DNA from: MAG-120802 sp036752125
GTDB taxonomy: Bacteria > Actinomycetota > Actinomycetes > Nanopelagicales > Nanopelagicaceae
Direction of reading: 5' to 3'
Assembly: GCA_036752125.1 (NCBI GenBank)
Contig: DAIOTH010000001.1
Coordinates: forward strand, 1 to 64,000
Length of the DNA stretch: 64,000 bases
Shown here: positions 44,244-51,978 of the stretch, piece by piece
How the letters are laid out: each line of letters starts with the position of its first letter
How positions within the stretch are numbered: the first letter of the stretch is position 1
Translations under genes and position numbers: made by a program
The notes under the pieces: generated by a model
Database searches by the model: none
What the model saw: the letters and a program-made list of their open reading frames with translations, nothing else
Told to the model about the DNA's origin: nothing

Positions 44244-44885
44244 TCAATTAAAGGGTAGAGGATCGATTGATTGGTGCGCAGCGCCTGAATTCCTGGCCGT
44301 GACTTTTCGCATATGGTGGCGACGGCACAAAACTTCATATGCAACTTCGCTGGCAGCATTGGTGTCTCCAACGACAACTTGTTCACCTTCAGTCACCATG
44401 ACTCCACCAACTGTTCGCGCGTTATGCGTAGCACGCTCTCCACACCAACATAGGGCTTCTACCTGAAGTGTGTGAACACGATCTGCTAGCTCTACCAAGC
44501 GGGCAGAACCTGGAAAGAGCTTGGTTCTAAAATCGGTGAGGATTCCGAAGGCGTAAACGTCAATCCCGAGACCATCGGCAATCCGGGCTAATTGCTCAAT
44601 CTGAGAGGGCGCGTAGAACTGCGCTTCGTCACAAATTACGTAATCGATCCGTTTTCCAGTTGATAACTGATCAACTACAAACTTATGCAAATCCATCTCC
44701 TCTGAAACTTCGAGGGCTTCAGATGTTAATCCAAGCCTGGAAGAAATCTTTCCAGCGCCAGCGCGGTCTCGATTAGTGAAGAGCAGCCCTGCACGGCCAC
44801 GACTCTCATGATTATGTGCGGTTTGCAGCGCAAGAGTGGACTTGCCGCTATCCATGGTTCCGCAGTAATAGATTAATTCAGCCAC
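44244..44885 (-). CDS. tdk: Thymidine kinase
   Basis: Phosphorylates thymidine for salvage. The 213 residues of this type II enzyme contain the P-loop GTMDSGKS, the DEAQFY motif and a zinc-binding set CWCGERA...CRRHH near the C-terminus. GTG start. It starts 3 nt after apt, so apt, tdk and possibly the dehydrogenase gene form one transcript. Most free-living Streptomyces lack this enzyme, so salvage seems important here. Confidence 0.92.
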   Translation of the reverse strand: MAELIYYCGTMDSGKSTLALQTAHNHESRGRAGLLFTNRDRAGAGKISSRLGLTSEALEVSEEMDLHKFVVDQLSTGKRIDYVICDEAQFYAPSQIEQLARIADGLGIDVYAFGILTDFRTKLFPGSARLVELADRVHTLQVEALCWCGERATHNARTVGGVMVTEGEQVVVGDTNAASEVAYEVLCRRHHMRKVTARNSGAAHQSIDPLPFN

Positions 44886-44888
44886 GTG

Positions 44889-45440
44889 TTACGCCTTTAA
44901 AAGTGAAATTATCGAGACATCGGGGTGAGTTTCATGAATTATTTTGCGGCCTTGTAAGAATTCGATCTCTAACATAAAAAGATGCGCAACAACATTAGCT
45001 CCGGTTATACCGACGAGATCATGACAGGCAAGAGCGGTACCGCCGGTGGCAAGTACGTCATCCACGATGATGACATTATCGCTTGGTGCGAGAAGATCCT
45101 TGTGAAGTTCAAGAGCGTCAAAACCATATTCGAGCGCATACTCTTTTCGATATACCTCACGGGGTAATTTCCCGGGCTTTCGAACTGTAACAAAACCGAT
45201 TTCTAGAGCTTTCGCTATTGCTCCGCCGAGAATGAAACCGCGACTTTCAATACCTACGATTGCATCGATTCCGCGATTTAAACTTCTTATAGCACGAGCG
45301 AATTCATCAATCACAACTCCGAAACCAGGTCCGTCCGCAAGAAGCGGGGTGATGTCTTTGAAAAGAATTCCGGGTTTTGGGTAATCAGGAACATCAGCAA
45401 TCAACGAAAGCGCTCTTTGAAGTGGGGTTTGCTGGCTCAC
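44889..45440 (-). CDS. apt: Adenine phosphoribosyltransferase
   Basis: Makes AMP from adenine and PRPP. The 183 residues show DYPKPGILFKDITPLL, GIESRGFILGGAIA and the PRPP motif VIIVDDVLATGGTA. GTG at 45440 has a leaderless -10 element upstream. With the purine permease 3 kb away and tdk next door it forms a nucleobase/nucleoside salvage group. Confidence 0.94.
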   Translation of the reverse strand: MSQQTPLQRALSLIADVPDYPKPGILFKDITPLLADGPGFGVVIDEFARAIRSLNRGIDAIVGIESRGFILGGAIAKALEIGFVTVRKPGKLPREVYRKEYALEYGFDALELHKDLLAPSDNVIIVDDVLATGGTALACHDLVGITGANVVAHLFMLEIEFLQGRKIIHETHPDVSIISLLKA

Positions 45441-45446
45441 GGCGGG

Positions 45447-45452
45447 AGCGTA
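45447..45452 (-). promoter_or_regulatory. -10 element TACGCT of a leaderless promoter
   Basis: On the minus strand TACGCT is followed by CCCGCC and the GTG of apt. Confidence 0.6.
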
Positions 45453-45463
45453 TCTATAAAACG

Positions 45464-45547
45464 TGTCCGAGAGGGGACTTGAACCCCTAATCCCTTTCGA
45501 GAACTAACACCTCAAGCTAGCGCGTCTGCCAATTCCGCCACCCGGAC
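45464..45547 (-). tRNA. tRNA-Leu (anticodon GAG)
   Basis: Read on the minus strand the sequence folds into a type II tRNA: acceptor GTCCGGG with CTCGGAC (one G-U pair), D arm GCGGAATTGGCAGACGC, anticodon stem CTAGC/GTTAG with loop TTGAGGT, a long variable arm (TCTC/GGGA) typical of leucine tRNAs, and T arm AGGGGTTCAAGTCCCCT. Anticodon GAG reads CUC and CUU. The 3' CCA is not encoded. Confidence 0.97.
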
Positions 45548-45559
45548 AATGAGAGGGCA

Positions 45560-45565
45560 TACTTT
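45560..45565 (+). promoter_or_regulatory. -10-like element TACTTT upstream of the M20 peptidase gene
   Basis: TACTTT lies 5 nt before the ATG, one base closer than at the other leaderless sites. Confidence 0.4.
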
Positions 45566-45570
45566 AGCCC

Positions 45571-46890
45571 ATGAAACTCAACGATGCTCAACGCCTAGAA
45601 CTTGAAGCAGATGTAGTGCAACTCTGCCAAGAATTGATTCGAATCCCCAGCGTGAATTTTGGCGATGGCAAGGGCGATGAAGAGGCAGCTGCAAATTACG
45701 TTGCATCGAAGCTTGAAGAAGTTGGGATTAAAACCAAGATCTACCAAAGTGCACCTAAGCGGTGTTCTGTCGTTGCAAATATTGAAGGTCAAGATCCATC
45801 ACTTCCTGGGCTCGTTGTTCACGGTCACATTGATGTTGTTCCAGCCAATGCAGCAGATTGGTCAGTAGATCCTTTTTCCGGAGTTATCAAGGATGGATGC
45901 ATTTGGGGTCGTGGCGCCGTCGATATGAAAAATATGGATGCGATGATGCTTGGTGTATTCAGGCTGTGGGCCCGCCACGGGTTTAAGCCACAACGAAATT
46001 TTGTGATTGTTTTCTTTGCCGACGAAGAAGCTGGTGGCATTTTTGGTTCTCGCTGGATGGCGCAAAATCACCCCGAAGTTTTTAGCAATTGCAATGAAGC
46101 GGTCTCTGAAGTTGGTGGGTTCTCGTTAACCCTAAGCTCAGGTAAACGGATCTATCCCATCGAAACCGCTGAAAAAGGTATTGAGTGGATGAAGTTGACT
46201 GCTTCAGGATTAGCCGGCCATGGTTCCATGGTCAATACTGCCAACGCGGTCACCAGACTTGCCGACGCTGTATCGCGAATTGGTAACTATAAATGGCCAC
46301 AGCGAATGACGAAGACAAACGAAGCATTTCTTCGCAAAGTCGCTGAACTCACTGGTCATACATATGATGAAAAAAATCTGGAACCGATAGTAAAAGAGCT
46401 GGGATCGATAGCGAGAATGTTGGGCGCAACATTAACCAATACTGCGAACCCATCGATGTTAGAAGCGGGTTATAAAGCTAACGTCATTCCACAAACCGCA
46501 AGCGCAGTTGTGGATGGGCGTACGATTCCAGGTTATGAAAGTGAGTTAATGGAAACGATAAAGCAACTTGCCGGGGAGCATGTTCTTGTTGAAAGTATTG
46601 TTTCCGATATCCCACTGGAAGTAGATTTTTCAGGTCCATTAGTAGAGAAAATGATTGCTGCGGTTAAATCAGAGGACCCCGAAGGTATTCCTGTTCCTTA
46701 TCTGATGAGCGGTGGCACTGATAATAAAGCGCTAGCGAAACTTGGCATCGCAGGCTACGGATTTAGCCCGCTCCAACTACCTCCAGATCTAGATTTTTTA
46801 GCGCTATTCCACGGCGTTGACGAGAGAGTTCCTGTTGACTCTTTGAAGTTCGGCGCACGTGCGCTACAAACATTCCTCGCGAGTGCTTAA
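45571..46890 (+). CDS. M20 family metallopeptidase (dipeptidase/deacylase)
   Basis: A 439-residue cytoplasmic zinc peptidase. Metal ligands are visible in VVHGHIDVVPA, GRGAVDMKN, FFADEEAGG and the final LFHGVDERV, with the dimerisation domain in between (ASGLAGHGSMVNTANAVTRLA). The family cleaves dipeptides or removes acyl groups from amino acids; the long central region resembles actinobacterial dipeptidase-type members. Convergent with the aldo/keto reductase gene. Confidence 0.88.
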   Translation: MKLNDAQRLELEADVVQLCQELIRIPSVNFGDGKGDEEAAANYVASKLEEVGIKTKIYQSAPKRCSVVANIEGQDPSLPGLVVHGHIDVVPANAADWSVDPFSGVIKDGCIWGRGAVDMKNMDAMMLGVFRLWARHGFKPQRNFVIVFFADEEAGGIFGSRWMAQNHPEVFSNCNEAVSEVGGFSLTLSSGKRIYPIETAEKGIEWMKLTASGLAGHGSMVNTANAVTRLADAVSRIGNYKWPQRMTKTNEAFLRKVAELTGHTYDEKNLEPIVKELGSIARMLGATLTNTANPSMLEAGYKANVIPQTASAVVDGRTIPGYESELMETIKQLAGEHVLVESIVSDIPLEVDFSGPLVEKMIAAVKSEDPEGIPVPYLMSGGTDNKALAKLGIAGYGFSPLQLPPDLDFLALFHGVDERVPVDSLKFGARALQTFLASA

Positions 46891-46899
46891 TAAAGATAT

Positions 46900-47850
46900 T
46901 TAGGAATCTGAAGAAACTTCATCGAGCGCTTCACGAACCGGCACGGGAATTGTTACCGATTCAGAACTAAGCGCTCCACGTAATTGCGCTCCAGTTCGCG
47001 CGCCCACAACTGCAGCTGTCACGCCTGGACAATCTCTAACCCAAGCCAGAGAAACTTCTAATGGAGATAGTCCTAAACCATCGGCTGCAACCATAACTGC
47101 TTCAACTATTCGCATCGATCTCTCATTTAGATATGGAGTAATAAATGCAGAAAAATGTGGACTTGCTCCGCGGGAATCAGATGGCATTCCACCGCGATAT
47201 TTTCCAGTTAGGACTCCACGTCCGAGGGGAGACCAGGCCAGGAAGCCAACGCCAAGTTCAATAGATGCAGGCAACACTTCTCGTTCAACGCGACGGTTCA
47301 GTAAAGAATATTCATTTTGAGTACTAACTATCGGTGCTTTCCCAAAAAGAGGATTTTGTAAAGTGACGCTACGAGCAGTTTGCCATCCAGAGAAATTCGA
47401 TATTCCCACATGACGAGCCTTGCCAGAATTAAGGGCGTAGTCCATCGCACCCAAGGTTTCTTCTAACGGAGTCTTTTCATCCCAGGTATGAATCTGCCAC
47501 AAGTCGATGTAGTCGGTACCAAGTCTTGTTAACGACTTGTCGAGATCAGAGATAAGTGAGGTTCGAGAATTATCAACTTTTCTCTCACCAGTTTTAAAGC
47601 TAATTCCTGCTTTTGTTGCGATAACAACTTCATCTCGGGGGATGAGCACCCCTAGAAGCCCACCGAGAACTCTCTCCGAATCGCCATCTCCGTAGACGGC
47701 GGCGGTATCAATGAAGTTTCCACCAGCATCCAGGAAAAAGCGAAGTTGTTCTGCCGCTTCATGTTCGTCGGTATCCCGACCCCAGGTCATAGTTCCAAGC
47801 GCCAAACGCGAGACTCGAACACCGCTTCGTCCTAGTTGGCGTAGTTCCAT
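46900..47850 (-). CDS. Aldo/keto reductase
   Basis: A 316-residue NADPH-dependent reductase of the TIM-barrel AKR fold. Catalytic residues are in IDTAAVYGDGDSE (Asp, Tyr), IATKAG (Lys) and LWQIHTWDEKTP (His); the cofactor-binding end includes VVGARTGAQL. The substrate is unknown. Transcribed divergently from the phosphatase gene across only 31 bp. Confidence 0.9.
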   Translation of the reverse strand: MELRQLGRSGVRVSRLALGTMTWGRDTDEHEAAEQLRFFLDAGGNFIDTAAVYGDGDSERVLGGLLGVLIPRDEVVIATKAGISFKTGERKVDNSRTSLISDLDKSLTRLGTDYIDLWQIHTWDEKTPLEETLGAMDYALNSGKARHVGISNFSGWQTARSVTLQNPLFGKAPIVSTQNEYSLLNRRVEREVLPASIELGVGFLAWSPLGRGVLTGKYRGGMPSDSRGASPHFSAFITPYLNERSMRIVEAVMVAADGLGLSPLEVSLAWVRDCPGVTAAVVGARTGAQLRGALSSESVTIPVPVREALDEVSSDS

Positions 47851-47856
47851 GAAAAG

Positions 47857-47862
47857 ACCCTA
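47857..47862 (-). promoter_or_regulatory. -10 element TAGGGT of a leaderless promoter
   Basis: On the minus strand TAGGGT is followed by CTTTTC and the ATG of the aldo/keto reductase. Confidence 0.6.
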
Positions 47863-47869
47863 GCAGCAA

Positions 47870-47875
47870 TAACCT
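47870..47875 (+). promoter_or_regulatory. -10 element TAACCT of a leaderless promoter
   Basis: TAACCT is followed by TGGAAC and the ATG of the phosphatase gene. It is only 7 bp from the opposing -10 element. Confidence 0.6.
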
Positions 47876-47881
47876 TGGAAC

Positions 47882-48550
47882 ATGACGACCTTCCTACTTC
47901 TGCGTCATGCCCATTCTGTGGCTAATGATCAAGGAGTTCTAGCTGGACGTGTAGATGGAGTGGTTCTTTCGAAAGTGGGAGAGTCGCAAGCAAAGAAACT
48001 TCCCAAGGCTTTGGAAGATTGGAAAATTAACCGATTTTTTTCTAGTCCATTAGATCGTTGCATCATGACAGTTAAGCCAATTCTGGCCGATCGCAGTAAA
48101 AAGGTGTTCCTCGATAAAGAATTTATTGAAATGGATTATGGACTTTGGTCAGGTAAGAAACTGAGTCGCCTCCGTCGAGAGAAGGGTTGGAAAAGAATTC
48201 AAAGAGAGCCGATGTCATTTACTTTCCCAGAAGGTGAAGCTTTCAGCTCTGCTGCTCATCGGATTGAAAGGCGATTGCGCAAACTATCCAACCTTTACCC
48301 TAAAGAGACGATTCTTATTGTGACTCATGGCGACATCATCAAGCTTGCTACGCAATTAACTCTTGATGGTGATTTGAACAAATTTCAACGTTTGGTTGTC
48401 GATACCTGTTCGTTAACCGTCTTAGAGTGGAACAGAACGTCTCGCTCATTGGTAAGTTTTAATCAGCGCTTGATTAAGTCCTCAAAAAAGCAATCTCGAC
48501 GGAACACTCTCAAGAATCGTCGTATTGTCGGAGGGGGTTCGGGTGTCTAG
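47882..48550 (+). CDS. Histidine phosphatase family protein (MSMEG_4193-like)
   Basis: A 222-residue phosphoglycerate-mutase-fold protein. The catalytic RHAHSVAND at the start, SSPLDRC, EMDYGLWSG and VTHGDII are all present. The basic C-terminal tail (SKKQSRRNTLKNRR) is unusual for a phosphatase. In actinobacteria this gene is fixed beside the DUF3090 and SCO1664 genes and mshC; the substrate is not known. It overlaps the next gene by 8 nt. Confidence 0.88.
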   Translation: MTTFLLLRHAHSVANDQGVLAGRVDGVVLSKVGESQAKKLPKALEDWKINRFFSSPLDRCIMTVKPILADRSKKVFLDKEFIEMDYGLWSGKKLSRLRREKGWKRIQREPMSFTFPEGEAFSSAAHRIERRLRKLSNLYPKETILIVTHGDIIKLATQLTLDGDLNKFQRLVVDTCSLTVLEWNRTSRSLVSFNQRLIKSSKKQSRRNTLKNRRIVGGGSGV

Positions 48551-49070
48551 ACAAATTTACAATCTTGACCTGGTCGATCGATTTGTTCTGGGTACCGTCG
48601 GGCAACCTGGTGAAAGAGCCTTTTATATTCAAGTAAAGAAGTCGGGTCAGATTTTCTCATTTGCCCTCGAAAAGTCGCAGGCCCAAGCCTTAACCGAAAG
48701 GTTTGCTGAAATCCTTAAAGATGCTCGTATCACTCAAGGAGCAGCAGAGAAGGATGCAGAACCGCTTGATTCACCAATCGAATCCGAATTTACTCTTGGC
48801 GTCATGGCGATTTCGTGGCAGCTGGATTCTCAAGTGATCAAGTTTGAAGCGCAAGGAATATCGAACGACAGTAGCGATGAAGTTTTTGATGAGATCGTTA
48901 CGGATGATCTGCTCTCCGCGCCGCCGATACTGCGATTGACTCTAACACCTGCTCAAGTTCGGGGATTTGTTTACCGCTCCGTTTCGGTTATTAAAGCTGG
49001 ACGACAACCGTGCATGTTCTGCGGTGGTCCCATTAATCCGGATGGTCATATCTGTCCACGAGCCAATTGA
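48543..49070 (+). CDS. DUF3090 family protein
   Basis: A 175-residue cytoplasmic protein of unknown function. The N-terminus MSRQIYNLDLVDRFVLGTVG and the C-terminal cysteine/histidine group CMFCGGPINPDGHICPR, a likely zinc site, fit DUF3090. GTG at 48543 is chosen because GGAGGGG lies 5 nt upstream. It is always near mshC in actinobacteria, which hints at a link to redox or mycothiol biology but proves nothing. Confidence 0.85.
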   Translation: MSRQIYNLDLVDRFVLGTVGQPGERAFYIQVKKSGQIFSFALEKSQAQALTERFAEILKDARITQGAAEKDAEPLDSPIESEFTLGVMAISWQLDSQVIKFEAQGISNDSSDEVFDEIVTDDLLSAPPILRLTLTPAQVRGFVYRSVSVIKAGRQPCMFCGGPINPDGHICPRAN

Positions 49071-49079
49071 TTTCTATCC

Positions 49080-49781
49080 ATGCCGTCTGAACAGGAACTT
49101 CTCACGGGGGAGTTATCGATAGAAGGTCGATTGATCGACGCATCTAACGCAACACTTTTCGGTTCAGTGGAGATTGATTCAGAAACGAGATATCAAGTCG
49201 TTTATAAGCCCATCGCGGGAGAACGGCCGCTATGGGATTTTCCTGATGGAAATCTTGCTTCCAGAGAAGTCGCAGCATATTTGGTGAGCAAACATGGTGG
49301 CTTTGATTGTGTTCCCACAACTGTTTTGCGAGATGGACCTTTTGGAGTTGGCGCTGTTCAAGAGTGGATTACTGTCGCAGAGGATATTGATGCGATTTCA
49401 CTTGGGCAATCGGAGAATCCAGCGATAAGAAATATCGCCTTCTTTGATGTAGTTATCAACAATACCGACCGAAAGTTTGGACACATTCTGCCCATTGCTC
49501 CAAATCGAATTCTCGGTTGCGATCACGGAGTTTCTTTCCATGAAGAGTTCAAATTACGAACGGTTATCTGGCAATTTGCCGGAGAGAAACTTCTTCCACA
49601 TGAATATTCGCAAGCGAGAAATCTTCTGGATTGGCTCTCAAACGATGGTGGTACGTTTCTAGATAATTTAATAAGGAAAGAAGAACTGTCCGCTATGGAA
49701 GTCCGAATACATCGTCTGATTGAGGAGGGTTTTCCCTTTCCTTCGGAGGATTGGCCAGCAATACCTTGGCCGCCGGTCTAG
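49080..49781 (+). CDS. SCO1664 family protein (phosphatidylinositol-kinase-like fold)
   Basis: A 233-residue protein. VVYKPIAGERPLWDFPDGNL resembles the ATP-binding part, NNTDRKFGHIL the catalytic loop and GCDHGVSFHEE the metal-binding loop of the atypical PI3/4-kinase fold. This matches the SCO1664 family of actinobacteria, of unknown function. It starts 9 nt after the DUF3090 gene. The key lysine, Asp/Asn and Asp positions appear intact, so kinase activity is plausible. Confidence 0.8.
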   Translation: MPSEQELLTGELSIEGRLIDASNATLFGSVEIDSETRYQVVYKPIAGERPLWDFPDGNLASREVAAYLVSKHGGFDCVPTTVLRDGPFGVGAVQEWITVAEDIDAISLGQSENPAIRNIAFFDVVINNTDRKFGHILPIAPNRILGCDHGVSFHEEFKLRTVIWQFAGEKLLPHEYSQARNLLDWLSNDGGTFLDNLIRKEELSAMEVRIHRLIEEGFPFPSEDWPAIPWPPV

Positions 49782-49824
49782 CTTTTTGATGCTTTTCTTG
49801 AGCGCGCTTAAGAATCTTTCTAAG

Positions 49825-49830
49825 TAGCAT
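49825..49830 (+). promoter_or_regulatory. -10 element TAGCAT of a leaderless promoter
   Basis: TAGCAT is followed by TCGGTT and the ATG of mshC, so mshC has its own promoter despite following the conserved trio. Confidence 0.6.
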
Positions 49831-49836
49831 TCGGTT

Positions 49837-51069
49837 ATGCGTTCTTGGCCTGCATTGGCGATTCCGCCTGCGCTCTCTGGATTTATTCCAAAGCCACTTT
49901 CGCTCTTCGATTCCTACAAGAAAAGACGAATCGAGGTTATGGAAGCCTCTCCGTCCCTCTACGTTTGTGGAATTACGCCGTACGACGCTACCCACCTCGG
50001 ACATGCTGCAACATACATTTCTTTTGATTTGATACATCGTTACTTGGTTCTGCAAGGCAAAGAAGTCACCTTTGTCGAGAACATTACTGATATTGATGAT
50101 CCTTTATTAGAGAGAGCTCAACGAGATAGTCAAAATTGGGAGGAATTGGCAACATCACAGATTGATCTCTTCCGTACCGATATGACTGCGCTGAGAGTTC
50201 TCCCTCCTCAGCGATATTCAGGCGTTGTGGAATCAATGACGGTAATCATTGAACTCATCGAACGGCACATTGCTTCGGGATTTACCTATTCTCTCGATGG
50301 TGACATCTATTTAGATTTAAGTGGTGTTGATGGAGCTCTGAACTCACTCCCTTTTACGCCAGAAGATTCTCTTAAAATATTTAAAGAGCGTGGGGGAGAT
50401 CCAGATAGAGAGGGCAAAAGAAACCCTTTAGACCCATTGTTATGGCGCGCTAAGAAGGGTAATGACCCATCATGGTCAGCACCTTTCGGTGAAGGGCGCC
50501 CAGGCTGGCACGTAGAGTGTGTAGCAATCGCATTACACAACACTAATGCGGGTAAGGATACGTCGATCTCGATACAAGGCGGCGGTTCAGACTTAATCTT
50601 TCCTCATCACTACATGACTGCAGTTCAATCAAAATCTGTTACTGGTCAAGAATTCGCTAGCGCCTACATACATGCGGGCATGATTGGTCTAGATGGCGAA
50701 AAGATGAGTAAGAGCAAAGGAAATTTAGTCTTTGTATCAAAACTCTTAGGTGCTGGAATGTCACCACAAGTTATTCGTATTGCACTCACAATGGAGCATT
50801 TTCAAAAAGATCGTATGTGGAGTGATGAAAATATTCGTCGCGCGCAAGCGTTATCTACCAAGATTGAATCTGCGCTCTCCCGTTCCGAGGTTGCGCCCAC
50901 ACAGGATCTTGTCAAAGAGATCGTAGATTCATTAGCGGATAATCTAGATACTCCTAGGGCCTACGCAGCGATTGAGAAGTGGTGTGATCGAACTGCCGAT
51001 GGTGACGAAGGTGGATCTGCTGGGGAAGTTTCGCGAACTCTCGATAGCTATTTAGGTTTAGCTTTCTAA
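49837..51069 (+). CDS. mshC: L-cysteine:1D-myo-inositol 2-amino-2-deoxy-alpha-D-glucopyranoside ligase
   Basis: Third step of mycothiol synthesis: joins cysteine to GlcN-inositol using ATP. The 410 residues resemble cysteinyl-tRNA synthetase, with YVCGITPYDATHLGHA (zinc cysteine and HIGH-like motif), WHVECVAIA, FPHHY and KMSKSKGN, but lack the anticodon-binding end of CysRS and have the MshC-type N-terminus (PPALSGFIPKPLSLFDS). This shows the organism makes mycothiol, the actinobacterial thiol buffer. Confidence 0.94.
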   Translation: MRSWPALAIPPALSGFIPKPLSLFDSYKKRRIEVMEASPSLYVCGITPYDATHLGHAATYISFDLIHRYLVLQGKEVTFVENITDIDDPLLERAQRDSQNWEELATSQIDLFRTDMTALRVLPPQRYSGVVESMTVIIELIERHIASGFTYSLDGDIYLDLSGVDGALNSLPFTPEDSLKIFKERGGDPDREGKRNPLDPLLWRAKKGNDPSWSAPFGEGRPGWHVECVAIALHNTNAGKDTSISIQGGGSDLIFPHHYMTAVQSKSVTGQEFASAYIHAGMIGLDGEKMSKSKGNLVFVSKLLGAGMSPQVIRIALTMEHFQKDRMWSDENIRRAQALSTKIESALSRSEVAPTQDLVKEIVDSLADNLDTPRAYAAIEKWCDRTADGDEGGSAGEVSRTLDSYLGLAF

Positions 51070-51077
51070 TAACGAAA

Positions 51078-51923
51078 CTAAATTTCCGGATTTCGCCGAA
51101 GAAATCGCTCAACTTCGCGCGCTATAGCTTCGCCTGTTACATCTGGAAGCTCGCTAGCATCCTTCGAAGATTCTAATTGGCGGACATAATCCCCAACCTC
51201 AGAATCTTCTGCTGCCATTTGATCTACCTGCTTCTCCCAAGAAATTGCGCGTTCGGGTAAATCACCTTGAGCGATACTTATTTCCAGAAAATCCTCTAAC
51301 GCATTAACGAGAGCAAGTGATGCTTTTGGTGAAGGAGGAGTGGAGACATAGTGAGGTACCGCCGCCCACAGCGAAACCGCATCTAGACCTCGACGATGAG
51401 CCGCATCTTGTATTACGCCAACTATTCCTGTCGGACCTTCGTAGCGTGAGATTTCGACGCCAAGTTTTTCAGCCACATCTGGATGCGCGCCGCTACCAGT
51501 AACGCTGATTGGACGAGAATGCGGAGTATCAGCCAAGAGCGCGCCCATTGTCACCAACATTTGCACTTCGTAATCATCGGCAAGGTCTAGCAATTCGTCT
51601 GCAAATCTTTGCCAGCGCATAGACGGTTCTATTCCTTTAACCAATAGAAAGTCGTGTTCCAAGTGTGGAGTTGAAACTGCATAAACAATTGTGTTGGGCC
51701 AAATGATTTCTCGAACAACCTTTTCGTCAACACGAATAGTTGGGCGATTTACTTGAAAATCGTAATAATCCTCGGGATCCATTAAGCCAAGTTGTTGGTG
51801 GGTCCAAACGGTGAGTAGGTGAGTGAGAGCACCGGTTGCAGACTCACCAGCATCATTCCAACCTTCAAAGGCTGCAATCATGATGGGTTGGCGCAAATTC
51901 AATGAGTTCTCCGAAATGAACAT
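51078..51923 (-). CDS. PAC2 family protein
   Basis: A 281-residue cytoplasmic protein of the PAC2 (proteasome assembly chaperone-like) family, with AAFEGWNDAGESATGALTHL at the N-terminus, WPNTIVYAVSTPHLEHDFLLVKG and TPHSRPISVTG. In archaea and eukaryotes relatives help build proteasomes; in actinobacteria the function is not established, and it is present here although no proteasome genes are seen in the window. Divergent from metH. Confidence 0.9.
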   Translation of the reverse strand: MFISENSLNLRQPIMIAAFEGWNDAGESATGALTHLLTVWTHQQLGLMDPEDYYDFQVNRPTIRVDEKVVREIIWPNTIVYAVSTPHLEHDFLLVKGIEPSMRWQRFADELLDLADDYEVQMLVTMGALLADTPHSRPISVTGSGAHPDVAEKLGVEISRYEGPTGIVGVIQDAAHRRGLDAVSLWAAVPHYVSTPPSPKASLALVNALEDFLEISIAQGDLPERAISWEKQVDQMAAEDSEVGDYVRQLESSKDASELPDVTGEAIAREVERFLRRNPEI

Positions 51924-51929
51924 GGTGCG

Positions 51930-51935
51930 AGCCTA
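51930..51935 (-). promoter_or_regulatory. -10 element TAGGCT of a leaderless promoter
   Basis: On the minus strand TAGGCT is followed by CGCACC and the ATG of the PAC2 gene. Confidence 0.6.
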
Positions 51936-51978
51936 CGATAAACTCCCGCTAGTGAGCGCGTCGAAATTGAATCTAAAA

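Noticed and set aside
51924..51978. Cobalamin riboswitch before metH
   Set aside because: The 55-bp divergent gap is far too short for the aptamer and lacks a B12 box.
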